NCBI RefSeq assembly: GCF_001624695.1 | Contig: NZ_JSEP01000021.1 | Location: 32,447-96,446 of the forward strand | Origin: Labrenzia sp. OB1 | Lineage (GTDB): Bacteria > Pseudomonadota > Alphaproteobacteria > Rhizobiales > Stappiaceae | Reading direction: 5' to 3' | Length of the DNA: 64,000 nucleotides | Part shown: piece by piece, positions 25,948-35,363 of the stretch | How positions within the stretch are numbered: the stretch's first letter is position 1 | Layout: every line of letters starts with the position of its first letter | Program-made: the position numbers and the translations under genes | Notes under the pieces: generated by a model | Databases searched by the model: none | What the model was told of the DNA's origin: nothing | Seen by the model: only the letters and a program-made list of their open reading frames with translations

Positions 25948-26312
25948 AAATGTTCTCTCCGATTCCAGTTGTGTCCCCGACAATACGGAACTTGCGCCCG
26001 CTATCAACGCTTTCGCTGCAGATCCTTTCCCGGAAACGTCACCTGCACCTCCCCTGATGCTAATGCTGGAGTGTGCAGGACGATTGCTTGCAACCGGGCG
26101 ACCAGATACCTTACCAAGCGGTAGAAAAGCCGGTGAAACGAAGGATTTGTTAACTATCCAAATCAATATCTTACCGCGCTGCAGCATAAAATCTTCGCAA
26201 CGCAAAAGCGAATTCGAATTGACAGAAAGGCCATGCAGGCAAATAATTAAATCACAATAAATTATTATTGAGCCGTCATCAGAAACGGACTCACGCTGGA
26301 GGAGCGAGAAAG
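25948..26312. other. divergent promoter region between ade and frcR
   Basis: About 365 bases without a gene. It becomes strongly AT-rich near 26240-26270, a likely promoter or operator region for frcR. I could not pick a defined operator. Confidence 0.5.
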
Positions 26313-27635
26313 GTGGATGGAACCCGCAAAAGCGGTCGCGGTTCGAATTCCGCGCAGCTGCGGCGCTATAACGAGCGCATTGTCCTTCAGATTCTGCGGC
26401 GTGCCGGCGAAGCCTCCAAAGCCGAACTCGCCAGGGCCGTCCAGCTCACCAACGCCGCCATCGGCGCCATCATCCAGGACCTGATAGAAGAAGGTCTGAT
26501 CGTCGAGGCGGGCAAACGTCATGACGGCAGCAGAGGGCAGCCGGCGACCATTTTGCGCCTCGCCGCATCAGGGGCCTTTTCCTTCGGCGTGCGGCTGGAC
26601 CGCACCAACATGGAAACGGTTCTGATGGATTTCTCCGGACGGATCATCGACCGCCGCCTGCATGACCTTATCCTCCCAGCTCCCGCGCAGGCTCTGGAAA
26701 TTCTTCTGGAAGACATCGACAGCCTGATCGGAAATCTGAGCGAGAAGGACAGGCTCCGCATCACCGGCATCGGACTGGCGCAGCCATTCAATCTCGGTGC
26801 CTGGCTGCACGAACTCGGCCTGCCGGAAGCCGACTTCAGGAAATGGGAAGACTTCGACCTTGTCGGCGCGCTTGAGGAAGCCACAGGCTTTGCCGTCTTC
26901 AGGGAAAACGACGGCACCGCCGCCGCCGTGGCCGAACTCTTCTATGGCCTTGGACGGCAAAAGGACGATTTCCTCTACCTGTTCCTGGGTCCTGCAATCG
27001 GCGGAGGCCTGATACTGAAGGGCGATGTGGTCCGGGGCAAGACAGGCAATGCCGCCGATGTGGCGATGATACCCGTCCCGCCCAGCAACCTGCCGAGCGC
27101 CCCCCCTTCCAGGCACGAATGGGATCTTCTGCTTTCCCGGGCGTCTCTGGTATCCCTGGCCCGTCATCTGGACCCGGACAATTTTCCGAACATGAGCCGC
27201 AAGGATCTGCATGAGGCTTTCGCGCGCAGCGAGGCCAGGTTCGAGGAATGGATGGAAGACTGCGTCGGCGCGCTTGCGCTGGCCATGCGTTCCGCCTTCT
27301 CGCTGCTCGACATGCCGCTGGTGGTCATCGACGGCGATCTCGAGGCGCCTTTCCGAGAAAGGTTCCGCCAGGCATTGACGGTAGCCGTTGAGGCGAACGC
27401 GCCCGAGATGCGCAAGTCACCGGATATCCATGTCGGTAGCTTCGGACATGATGCAGGTGCCATCGGAGCGGCCAGCCTGCCGCAATTTTTCAACTTCTCT
27501 CCGCGCGCCGCAATCCTGACGGGCGGGAAAGACACCGGCCCCGCCGGGGCCGGCAATACAGAAGATCGTGCCGGTTTTCCGGCACGGGCAGCACGGTTGG
27601 GATCACATCTGGCCACACCCGACCGTTCCGACTGA
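26313..27635 (+). CDS. frcR: ROK-family transcriptional regulator, probable FrcR
   Basis: Repressor-type protein of 440 residues. A winged helix-turn-helix (VLQILRRAGEASKAELARAVQLTNAAIGAIIQDL, in two halves) is joined to a ROK sugar-kinase-like domain with a degenerate kinase core (RENDGTAAAVAEL, LFLGPAIGGGLI, GNAADVAMIP). GTG 26313 is taken as start because GGAGGAGCG lies just upstream; the TTG 15 codons earlier lacks one. It stands 24 bases before the binding-protein gene of a fructose-type ABC transporter, the frcRBCAK order known from rhizobia. About 40 residues after the usual ROK end are encoded by DNA with two strong hairpins. Confidence 0.85.
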   Translation: MDGTRKSGRGSNSAQLRRYNERIVLQILRRAGEASKAELARAVQLTNAAIGAIIQDLIEEGLIVEAGKRHDGSRGQPATILRLAASGAFSFGVRLDRTNMETVLMDFSGRIIDRRLHDLILPAPAQALEILLEDIDSLIGNLSEKDRLRITGIGLAQPFNLGAWLHELGLPEADFRKWEDFDLVGALEEATGFAVFRENDGTAAAVAELFYGLGRQKDDFLYLFLGPAIGGGLILKGDVVRGKTGNAADVAMIPVPPSNLPSAPPSRHEWDLLLSRASLVSLARHLDPDNFPNMSRKDLHEAFARSEARFEEWMEDCVGALALAMRSAFSLLDMPLVVIDGDLEAPFRERFRQALTVAVEANAPEMRKSPDIHVGSFGHDAGAIGAASLPQFFNFSPRAAILTGGKDTGPAGAGNTEDRAGFPARAARLGSHLATPDRSD

Positions 27636-27659
27636 CAAAGGCCAGGGAGGAAATACACA

Positions 27660-28676
27660 ATGATCCGCAAATTACTCGCGACTGGTTCGGTCATTGCCGT
27701 GATGACGGCAGCTCCTGCGGTCGCCGCAGACGTTACCGCCTGCCTGATCACAAAGACCGATACCAATCCGTTCTTCGTGAAAATGAAAGAAGGTGCGACA
27801 GCCAAGGCTAAAGAGCTCGGCATCGAGCTGAAATCCTTTGCAGGCAAGGTCGACGGCGATCACGAAACCCAGGTGGCGGCTATCGAAACCTGCATCGCCG
27901 ATGGCGCCAAGGGCATCCTGCTCACCGCGTCCGACACATCTTCAATCGTCCCGGCCGTTCAGCAGGCCCGCGACAACGGCATTCTGGTAATCGCACTCGA
28001 CACCCCGCTGAGCCCGATCGATGCGGCGGACGCAACCTTCGCGACCGATAACTTCAAGGCCGGTGAACTGATCGGTCAATGGGCCGCCGCCAGCCTTGGC
28101 GACAAGGCCGCCGACGCGAAAATCGCCATGCTCGACCTCGGCATCAGCCAGCCGACCGTCGGCGTGTTGCGCGACCAGGGCTTCCTCCAGGGCTTCGGTA
28201 TCGAGCTCGGCGACCCGAACAAATGGGGTGACGAAACCGACCCGCGCATTGTCGGCAACGATGTGACCCAGGGCAATGAGGAAGGTGGCCGCCGTGCCAT
28301 GGAGAACCTCCTTGCCAAGGACCAGTCGATCAATGTTGTTTACACCATCAATGAGCCCGCCGCGGCCGGCGCCTATGAAGCGCTGAAGTCAATCGGGCGT
28401 GAAAATGACGTCCTGATCGTTTCGGTCGATGGCGGTTGCCCTGGTGTGCAGAACGTCAAGGACGGCGTGATCGGCGCAACCTCGCAGCAGTATCCGCTGC
28501 TGATGGCCTCGCTGGGTATCGAAGCGATCAAGACCTGGGCCGACAGTGGCGCGAAACCTGCTACGACTCCCGGCAAGGACTTCTTCGACACCGGTGTCGC
28601 CCTGGTGACCGACAAGCCGGTAGACGGCGTGGAATCCATCGACACCGCCAAGGGCACGGAGCTGTGCTGGGGCTAA
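27660..28676 (+). CDS. frcB: sugar ABC transporter substrate-binding protein (fructose-type)
   Basis: Periplasmic binding protein of the ribose/galactose class, 338 residues, with signal peptide ending AVA and mature start ADVTACLITKTDTNPFF. Ligand-pocket features of the class are DNGILVIALDTPL, NVVYTINEPAAAGAYEAL and VSVDGGCPGVQNVKDG. It heads the transporter genes and is followed by a strong hairpin that may raise its mRNA level relative to the permease and ATPase. Assignment to fructose rests on locus order (FrcRBCAK); ribose or mannose cannot be excluded. Confidence 0.87.
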   Translation: MIRKLLATGSVIAVMTAAPAVAADVTACLITKTDTNPFFVKMKEGATAKAKELGIELKSFAGKVDGDHETQVAAIETCIADGAKGILLTASDTSSIVPAVQQARDNGILVIALDTPLSPIDAADATFATDNFKAGELIGQWAAASLGDKAADAKIAMLDLGISQPTVGVLRDQGFLQGFGIELGDPNKWGDETDPRIVGNDVTQGNEEGGRRAMENLLAKDQSINVVYTINEPAAAGAYEALKSIGRENDVLIVSVDGGCPGVQNVKDGVIGATSQQYPLLMASLGIEAIKTWADSGAKPATTPGKDFFDTGVALVTDKPVDGVESIDTAKGTELCWG

Positions 28677-28702
28677 GCTCAGTTTAAGCGTAAGACAATA
28701 CC

Positions 28703-28734
28703 GGAAAGGGGCGTGGGCGACTCCGCCCCTTTCC
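28703..28734 (+). terminator. intercistronic hairpin between frcB and frcC
   Basis: An 11-bp perfect stem (GGAAAGGGGCG with CGCCCCTTTCC, 10-base loop). A T run is lacking directly after the stem, so partial termination or 3'-end protection of frcB mRNA fits better than full termination. Confidence 0.7.
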
Positions 28735-28760
28735 GACCGGTTTTGGGAGGGTAAAAAGGC

Positions 28761-29843
28761 ATGGACTCAGACACAAAGACAAAGGGCGGGCCTGCGGATT
28801 TCGAAACCGCGGCAGCTTCCGGCCCCAATGTCGTGGCGGCATTCGACGATCACCAGCATGGAATCGTCTACAAAATTCAGCACACGCTGCACCAGACCCC
28901 GTCACTGGTGCCGCTTGTAGTTCTGGTTCTTTCCATAGCGGTGTTCGGTCTTCTGCTCGGGTCGAAGTTCTTCTCCCCGTTCGCACTCACCCTGATCCTG
29001 CAGCAGGTGCAGATCGTCGGTATCGTCGCAGCCGCCCAAAGCATAGTCATCCTGACCGCCGGGATCGACCTGTCCGTCGGCGCGATCATGGTGCTGTCAT
29101 CGGTCGTCATGGGGCAGTTCACGTTCCGCTACGGCCTGCCGGTCGAGGTCTCCATCGCCTGCGGCCTTCTCTGCGGCACCCTATGCGGATACATCAACGG
29201 TTTTCTGGTCGCCGTCGTCAAACTGCCGCCCTTCATCGTCACGCTCGGCATGTGGCAGATCGTTCTGGCGGCGAATTTCCTCTATTCGGCCAATGAAACC
29301 ATCCGCTCGCAGGACATTGCCAGCAGCGCTCCCCTGCTTCAGTTTTTCGGCAACAAGGTGAATATCGGTGGCGCTGTTTTCACCTATGGGGTCATCTTCA
29401 TGGTGCTTCTGGTGCTGGCGCTTGCCTACGCCTTGCGCCAGACCGCCTGGGGACGGCATGTCTATGCGGTGGGTGACGATCCGGAAGCCGCCCAGTTGTC
29501 GGGCGTGCAGGTCAAGAAGACCCTGATTTCCGTCTACATGCTCTCCGGCCTTATCTGCGCCTTCGCCGGCTGGGCGATGATCGGACGTATCGGCTCCGTC
29601 TCACCGACCAGCGGCCAGCTCGCCAATATCGAGTCCATCACCGCCGTGGTGATTGGCGGCATCTCTCTTTTCGGCGGCCGCGGGTCCGTTCTGGGCACCC
29701 TGTTCGGTGCGCTGATCGTTGGTGTGTTTACACTCGGTCTGCGCCTGCTCGGCGCCGACGCGCAATGGACCTACCTGCTCATCGGCTTGCTGATTATCGC
29801 AGCGGTCGCGGTCGATCAATGGATCAGAAAGGCATCGGTGTGA
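28761..29843 (+). CDS. frcC: sugar ABC transporter permease (CUT2)
   Basis: Inner-membrane permease of 360 residues with about ten helices after a hydrophilic N-terminus of about 50 residues. The CUT2 signatures are GIDLSVGAIMVLSSVV, LPPFIVTLGM and the late AVVIGGISLFGGRGS. GGGAGGGT precedes ATG 28761. Its stop overlaps the ATPase start (TGATG), showing tight coupling. It carries the sugar delivered by the frcB product. Confidence 0.9.
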   Translation: MDSDTKTKGGPADFETAAASGPNVVAAFDDHQHGIVYKIQHTLHQTPSLVPLVVLVLSIAVFGLLLGSKFFSPFALTLILQQVQIVGIVAAAQSIVILTAGIDLSVGAIMVLSSVVMGQFTFRYGLPVEVSIACGLLCGTLCGYINGFLVAVVKLPPFIVTLGMWQIVLAANFLYSANETIRSQDIASSAPLLQFFGNKVNIGGAVFTYGVIFMVLLVLALAYALRQTAWGRHVYAVGDDPEAAQLSGVQVKKTLISVYMLSGLICAFAGWAMIGRIGSVSPTSGQLANIESITAVVIGGISLFGGRGSVLGTLFGALIVGVFTLGLRLLGADAQWTYLLIGLLIIAAVAVDQWIRKASV

Positions 29844-30616
29844 TGAAACCTGTTCTGCAAGCACGCAATCTGGTCAAGCGCTACGGCCGCGTCGTGGCCA
29901 TGGACCATGCCGATCTGGAACTCTATCCAGGTGAAATCCTCGCCGTGATCGGAGATAACGGCGCTGGAAAATCGACGCTCATCAAGGCTGTCAGCGGTGC
30001 CGTGCAACCCGACAGCGGTGAGATCCTGCTGGACGGCAAGCCGGTCCATTTCACCTCACCCATCGATGCGCGCGCAGCGGGGATCGAGACCGTCTACCAG
30101 ACCCTCGCAATGTCTCCCGCGCTGTCGATCACGGACAACATGTTCATGGGCCGGGAAATCCGTAAACCCGGTTTCCGCGGCAAGTGGCTGCGGCAGCTCG
30201 ACCGAAGGAAGATGGAGGAAATCGCCCGCGACAAGCTCAATGAGCTCGGGCTTTTGACCATCCAGAACATCAACCAGGCAGTGGAGACCCTGTCCGGCGG
30301 CCAGCGCCAGGGTGTCGCGGTGGCACGCGCCGCCACCTTCGGGTCCAAGGTTGTGATCATGGATGAACCGACGGCCGCTCTCGGCGTGAAGGAAAGCCGC
30401 CGGGTGCTGGACCTCATCAATGACGTGAAAGCCAGGGGCCTGCCGATCGTCCTGATCAGCCACAACATGCCGCATGTGTTCGAGGTCGCGGACCGCATTC
30501 ACATTCACCGGCTTGGCCGGCGCGCCTGCGTCATCAGACCCGCCGATTTTTCCATGTCCGACGCGGTGGCCATCATGACCGGTGCGATGGACCCGCCCGA
30601 GAGCCAGGCGGCCTGA
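29843..30616 (+). CDS. frcA: sugar ABC transporter ATP-binding protein (single-domain CUT2)
   Basis: ABC ATPase of 257 residues with Walker A GDNGAGKST, Q-loop VYQTLAMSPALS, signature LSGGQRQGVAVARA, Walker B VVIMDEPTAALG and H-loop SHNMPH. Most CUT2 ATPases (RbsA, MglA) are double-length; one domain is the FrcA arrangement. The start at 29843 overlaps the frcC stop. A homodimer would power the FrcC permease. Confidence 0.9.
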   Translation: MKPVLQARNLVKRYGRVVAMDHADLELYPGEILAVIGDNGAGKSTLIKAVSGAVQPDSGEILLDGKPVHFTSPIDARAAGIETVYQTLAMSPALSITDNMFMGREIRKPGFRGKWLRQLDRRKMEEIARDKLNELGLLTIQNINQAVETLSGGQRQGVAVARAATFGSKVVIMDEPTAALGVKESRRVLDLINDVKARGLPIVLISHNMPHVFEVADRIHIHRLGRRACVIRPADFSMSDAVAIMTGAMDPPESQAA

Positions 30617-30676
30617 GCGATTGCCCATTTATCCAGCAACCTGGGCCATTGCCTTTTGAATAGGCTGGCAATAAAC

Positions 30677-30736
30677 ACCAGACCGGCCTGTTTTCATCGG
30701 GTAACGGCGGAAAATAGCGGAGTTGACCGGTCTGGT
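30677..30736. promoter_or_regulatory. 10-bp inverted repeat upstream of the frcK kinase
   Basis: ACCAGACCGG (30677-30686) and its exact complement (30727-30736) face each other across 40 bases in the 240-base gap between frcA and the kinase. It could be an operator pair or an mRNA hairpin; there is no T tract. Confidence 0.45.
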
Positions 30737-30856
30737 AACGATTGAGGGTCATCTTCGCGGTCATCAGGACGCTGGATGTTCCGGGTGCGGGAAACGCTTC
30801 CGGAGGCTCGCCCGGCCGGATCCTTTCGAACAACCGACGAGCAGTATGGACAATTG

Positions 30857-31804
30857 ATGTTTCTGATTTGCGGCGAAGCCCTGTTCGATCTCTTCGGCGA
30901 CAGCGCCACCGGTGACGGTCTGACCTTCGATGCCCGGATCGGCGGTTCGCCGTTCAATGTAGCAACGGGTCTTGCCCGGCTGGGCGAGGAAACCGCCTTC
31001 TTCGGCGGTATCTCGAAAGACGCATTCGGCGAAAGGCTTATCCAGAAACTGCGCAACGAAGGTGTCTCGGACCGGCATATTCTCAGGACAGACTACCTGA
31101 CGACCCTGAGTTTGGTCCAGAAAGACGATCACGGCCATCCCGCCTATACGTTCTACGGCGCCGACGCGGCGGACAGGATGATAACGACCGGCAACCTGCC
31201 CGCATTCGCGGAACCGCCGATGTTTCTGCACATCGGCTCCTATACCGCCCTTGTGGAACCGGTCGCCACGGCGTTCAAGACGTTGATCGAGCGCGAGAAA
31301 GGTAACACGCTGGTCTCGTTCGATCCCAACATTCGCCCGACCGTGGTGCCGGACATGGCGCGCTGGCGCACAAATACCGAATCTCTGGTGCCTCACACCG
31401 ACATCGTGAAGGTCAGTGACGAGGATCTGGCCCTGATCGCGCCTGACGACGAACCCGGCGAGATTGCACGCCATTGGCTCTCCCTTGGAGCCGGCCTCGT
31501 CGTCGTCACCAGAGGACAGGATGGCGCAACCGCCTTTATGCGGAATGCCGAAGTCAGTTGTCCGGGTGTCACCGTCAAGGTTGAAGATACAGTCGGGGCC
31601 GGCGACACGTTTCAGGCTGCGCTTCTGGCCGGTCTGAAGGAACTCGGCGCGACCGATCGAGACACGCTTTGGGCCCTTGAGGAAGCGAAACTGTCCCGGC
31701 TCGTCGGATTTGCGGTTAAGGCCGCTGCCGTCACCTGTTCCCGGCGCGGGGCCGACCTTCCGACACGGAGCGAACTGGAAAAAGAGTGGGCCACTTTGAG
31801 ATGA
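30857..31804 (+). CDS. frcK: PfkB-family carbohydrate kinase, probable fructokinase
   Basis: Ribokinase-fold sugar kinase of 315 residues. The N-terminal ICGEALFDLFG and GGSPFNVATGLARLG bind the sugar; DTVGAGDTFQAALLAGL is the catalytic anion-hole motif with the base Asp. It lies downstream of the fructose-type ABC genes, so it should phosphorylate the incoming sugar, fructose to fructose 6-phosphate, for Pgi and Zwf. I start at ATG 30857; the TTG one codon earlier is possible. Substrate is inferred from context. Confidence 0.86.
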   Translation: MFLICGEALFDLFGDSATGDGLTFDARIGGSPFNVATGLARLGEETAFFGGISKDAFGERLIQKLRNEGVSDRHILRTDYLTTLSLVQKDDHGHPAYTFYGADAADRMITTGNLPAFAEPPMFLHIGSYTALVEPVATAFKTLIEREKGNTLVSFDPNIRPTVVPDMARWRTNTESLVPHTDIVKVSDEDLALIAPDDEPGEIARHWLSLGAGLVVVTRGQDGATAFMRNAEVSCPGVTVKVEDTVGAGDTFQAALLAGLKELGATDRDTLWALEEAKLSRLVGFAVKAAAVTCSRRGADLPTRSELEKEWATLR

Positions 31805-31900
31805 GGGGCTGACAAGGAAATTAAACCGATTTAGAACCCGGATCGAATCCGGCCACACCCTAGGTCGTTGAAAAGACTGCTGCTCAGAAGGGATGTACTT

Positions 31901-33376
31901 ATGGCGGTACGCGTCATCGAAGTTGAAGAATTCGATCTGGTCGTGTTCGGAGCATCCGGAGACCTTGCCCACCGCAAGCTGCTGCCGGCCCTTTACCACA
32001 GGGATGCCGACGGCCAGGTACCGGAAAATGCCCGTATCATCTGCAGCGCGCGCCGCGATTATTCGGACGAAGACTACCGCAAATATGCCAGGGAGGCCCT
32101 GGAGGAGCACGTCAAGGATCTGGACGACGAGCATCTGGCGCTGTTTCTGAACCGTCTCCACTACGTGAAAATCGACGTCGCGTCCGGGGAAGGCTTTGAC
32201 GACCTCAAGACGATCCTTGACGAGCGGCCGAAGGTCGTGCGGGCGTTTTACCTGGCCGTCGGCCCGGATCTTTTCGGCACGATCTGTGAAAATCTCGGCA
32301 AGGCCGGCGCGGTCAACGAACATTCCCGCGTCGTGATCGAAAAACCGATCGGCAAGGACGGCGCATCCGCAAAGGCACTGAACGAAACGGTCGGGGCCGT
32401 CTTCAAGGAAGAACAGATCTTCCGTATCGACCACTATCTGGGCAAGGAAACCGTCCAGAACCTCATGGCCCTGCGTTTCGCCAACGCCCTGTTCGAGCCG
32501 CTCTGGAATGCGGCCCATATCGATCACGTCCAGATCACCGTTGCGGAATCCCTCGGGGTCGGCGGACGGGCCGGCTATTACGACACCGCCGGTGCCCTGC
32601 GCGACATGGTGCAGAACCATATCCTGCAGCTTCTCTGCCTCGTTGCGATGGAACCACCAGAATCCATGAACGCCGACAGCGTTCGCGACGAGAAGCTGAA
32701 GGTGCTCAAGGCGCTCGCCCCAATCGACGAACACAACGCCGACAGACTGACCGTGCGCGGCCAGTACAGAGCCGGAGCATCCGCCGGAGGCGCCGTTCCC
32801 GGTTATCTGGACGAGCTTGGTGATGACGAAAGCCGGACGGAAACATTCGTCGCCCTGAAGGCGGAGATCGCCAACTGGCGTTGGGCCGGTGTGCCGTTCT
32901 ACCTGCGTACGGGCAAGCGCCTGGCGCAGAGGGTTTCGGAGATCGTCGTTCAGTTCCAGCCGATCCCGCATTCTATCTTCGATGCCGAAGCGGGCACGAT
33001 CACCGCGAACCGCCTGATCATCCGTCTGCAGCCGGACGAAGGCGTGCAGATGCTGATCATGATCAAGGACCCCGGCCCGGGCGGCATGCGCCTGCGCCAG
33101 GTTCCGCTCGACATGAGCTTCGCCGACGCCTTCAAGGTACGCAACCCGGATGCTTACGAGCGCCTGATCATGGACGTCATCCGTGGCAACCAGACACTCT
33201 TCATGCGCCGCGACGAAGTGGACGCGGCATGGGCGTGGATCGACCCGATCCAGACGGCCTGGGCCTCCTCGAAGGACCTACCGAAGGGCTATACGTCAGG
33301 CACCTGGGGGCCCTCTGCCTCCATCGCGCTGGTGGAACGGGACGGACGCACCTGGACCGAAGACGACGGCAATTAG
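31901..33376 (+). CDS. zwf: glucose-6-phosphate 1-dehydrogenase
   Basis: NADP-dependent oxidation of glucose 6-phosphate, entry step of the Entner-Doudoroff and pentose phosphate routes; 491 residues. Motifs are the dinucleotide loop GASGDLA (17-23), EKPIGKD (147-153) and the substrate/active-site RIDHYLGKE (175-183). AAGGGAT precedes ATG 31901. It is followed 138 bases later by edd, and a 6-phosphogluconolactonase gene, often found at that spot, is absent. Confidence 0.97.
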   Translation: MAVRVIEVEEFDLVVFGASGDLAHRKLLPALYHRDADGQVPENARIICSARRDYSDEDYRKYAREALEEHVKDLDDEHLALFLNRLHYVKIDVASGEGFDDLKTILDERPKVVRAFYLAVGPDLFGTICENLGKAGAVNEHSRVVIEKPIGKDGASAKALNETVGAVFKEEQIFRIDHYLGKETVQNLMALRFANALFEPLWNAAHIDHVQITVAESLGVGGRAGYYDTAGALRDMVQNHILQLLCLVAMEPPESMNADSVRDEKLKVLKALAPIDEHNADRLTVRGQYRAGASAGGAVPGYLDELGDDESRTETFVALKAEIANWRWAGVPFYLRTGKRLAQRVSEIVVQFQPIPHSIFDAEAGTITANRLIIRLQPDEGVQMLIMIKDPGPGGMRLRQVPLDMSFADAFKVRNPDAYERLIMDVIRGNQTLFMRRDEVDAAWAWIDPIQTAWASSKDLPKGYTSGTWGPSASIALVERDGRTWTEDDGN

Positions 33377-33514
33377 GAGGAGGTCTCAGGGACATCGCGA
33401 CCCTTTGCCCTATATCTCCCAGTTCGCTCAGCAAGCTGCAAAGGGGCACACCTGCCCTATTTGTCCGTGCAGTCGCAGCCAGACCGGTTTCCGGTCAGCA
33501 AAGGAATTGAAGCC

Positions 33515-35335
33515 ATGACCATCCAGGACCGCATCGGCGACGTCACTGAACGGATCGTCAAACGCAGCCACGACAGCCGCTCCATCTATCTGGAGCGGAT
33601 CGGCAAGGCGGCGGAACAGGGCCCGCAACGCTCCCGCCTCTCCTGCGGTAACCTCGCGCACGGATTTGCGGCCTGCGGTGTTTCCGACAAACAGGCTCTT
33701 GCCGGCGATGTGGTTCCCAACCTCGGCATCATCACCTCCTACAACGACATGCTGTCGGCGCACCAGCCTTACGAAACCTACCCGGCGCTGATCCGGCAGG
33801 CGGCCCATGAGGTCGGCGCGGTGGCGCAGGTTGCCGGCGGCGTTCCGGCCATGTGCGATGGCGTCACCCAGGGACAGGATGGCATGGAACTGTCCCTGTT
33901 CTCACGGGACGTGATCGCCATGGCGGCGGCCGTCGGCCTGTCGCACCAGATGTTCGATGCGGCGGTCTTCCTCGGTATCTGCGACAAGATCGTGCCCGGT
34001 CTTGCGATTGCCGCCCTGTCCTTCGGCCACCTGCCGACAGTATTCGTTCCCGCCGGTCCGATGACGACCGGCATTTCGAACGACGACAAGGCCAAGGTTC
34101 GCCAGCTTTATGCGGAAGGCAAGGTTGGCCGCGACGCGCTTCTGGAAAGTGAGTCGAAGGCCTACCACTCTCCCGGCACCTGCACTTTCTACGGCACCGC
34201 GAATTCAAACCAGATGCTGATGGAGATCATGGGCCTGCACATGCCGGGCGCCTCCTTCGTCAATCCGGGCACCCCCTTGCGCGATGCGCTGACCAAGGAA
34301 GCCGCCAAGCGCGCCCTCGCCATCTCTGCCCTCGGCAACGAATATACCCCGGTAGGCGAGATCATCGATGAAAAGGCGATCGTCAACGGTGTCATCGGCC
34401 TGCACGCCACGGGCGGATCCACCAACCACACGATGCATCTGGTAGCGATAGCCGCAGCGGCCGGCATCCGCCTCACCTGGGACGACATATCGGAGCTCTC
34501 CGACGTGGTGCCGCTGCTTGCCCGTGTTTATCCGAACGGCAAGGCTGACGTGAACCATTTCCAGGCCGCGGGCGGACTGGCATTCCTCATCCGCGAGCTC
34601 CTCGGCGAAGGATATCTGCATCAGGATGTGAAGACCGTTCACGGCACCGATCTGTCCGGTTACACTGTTGAAGCCAAGCTCGATGCGAACGGCAATGTGA
34701 CCCGCGAAGAAGTCCCGGCGATATCCGGCGATGAGACGGTCCTTGCGCCCTTTTCCAAGGCGTTCCAGCCGACTGGCGGCCTGAAGATGCTGTCCGGCAA
34801 CATGGGCAAGGCCGTCATCAAGATCTCTGCCGTCGCAAGGGAACGCCATATCGTCGAAGCGCCCGCACGCGTCTTTCAAGATCAGAACGACTTCCTGACG
34901 GCGTTCAACAACAAGGAACTTACCGGCGACGTTGCCGCTGTGGTCCGCTTCCAGGGCCCCAAGGCCTGCGGCATGCCGGAACTGCACAAGCTCACCCCCT
35001 GCCTCGGCATCCTGCAGGACCGCGGCCACAAGGTTGCGCTGATCACCGACGGGCGCATGTCCGGCGCGTCCGGCAAGGTGCCGGCGGCCATCCATGTGAC
35101 ACCGGAAGCTGCCGACGGCGGCCCGATCGCGAAGATCCGCGACGGCGACATGATCCGGGTGGACGCGATCAGTGGCGAATTGACGGTTCTGGTCGATGAA
35201 GCAGAATTCAACGCCCGCCCGCCTGCAGAAGCAGATCTGAGCCACCACCAGTTCGGCGTCGGCCGCGATCTCTTCGCCGCTTTCCGCAGAAATGTCGGCA
35301 CGGCCGACACCGGCGCGCACGTCTTCGGCAGCTGA
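33515..35335 (+). CDS. edd: 6-phosphogluconate dehydratase
   Basis: IlvD/Edd-family iron-sulfur dehydratase (606 residues) that makes 2-keto-3-deoxy-6-phosphogluconate. Cluster-ligand and signature regions are GVPAMCDGVTQGQDGMELS, AVFLGICDKIVPG, SPGTCTFYGTANSNQM and the C-terminal ITDGRMSGASGKVPAAIH. This length and order fit Edd and exclude the slightly shorter IlvD. AAGGA precedes ATG 33515. Eda follows in 28 bases. Confidence 0.97.
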   Translation: MTIQDRIGDVTERIVKRSHDSRSIYLERIGKAAEQGPQRSRLSCGNLAHGFAACGVSDKQALAGDVVPNLGIITSYNDMLSAHQPYETYPALIRQAAHEVGAVAQVAGGVPAMCDGVTQGQDGMELSLFSRDVIAMAAAVGLSHQMFDAAVFLGICDKIVPGLAIAALSFGHLPTVFVPAGPMTTGISNDDKAKVRQLYAEGKVGRDALLESESKAYHSPGTCTFYGTANSNQMLMEIMGLHMPGASFVNPGTPLRDALTKEAAKRALAISALGNEYTPVGEIIDEKAIVNGVIGLHATGGSTNHTMHLVAIAAAAGIRLTWDDISELSDVVPLLARVYPNGKADVNHFQAAGGLAFLIRELLGEGYLHQDVKTVHGTDLSGYTVEAKLDANGNVTREEVPAISGDETVLAPFSKAFQPTGGLKMLSGNMGKAVIKISAVARERHIVEAPARVFQDQNDFLTAFNNKELTGDVAAVVRFQGPKACGMPELHKLTPCLGILQDRGHKVALITDGRMSGASGKVPAAIHVTPEAADGGPIAKIRDGDMIRVDAISGELTVLVDEAEFNARPPAEADLSHHQFGVGRDLFAAFRRNVGTADTGAHVFGS

Positions 35336-35363
35336 GCGAAACCCAACGAACCAGGAGGCTGAC

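Noticed and set aside
31854..31863. CACACCCTAG, identical to the outermost bases of the MITE-like element
   Set aside because: Only ten bases match, with no further homology inward, so chance is the simplest explanation.
30764..32971. A 735-codon minus-strand open frame across frcK and zwf
   Set aside because: Both plus-strand genes are certain. The frame is a shadow caused by high GC at third positions and resembles no protein.
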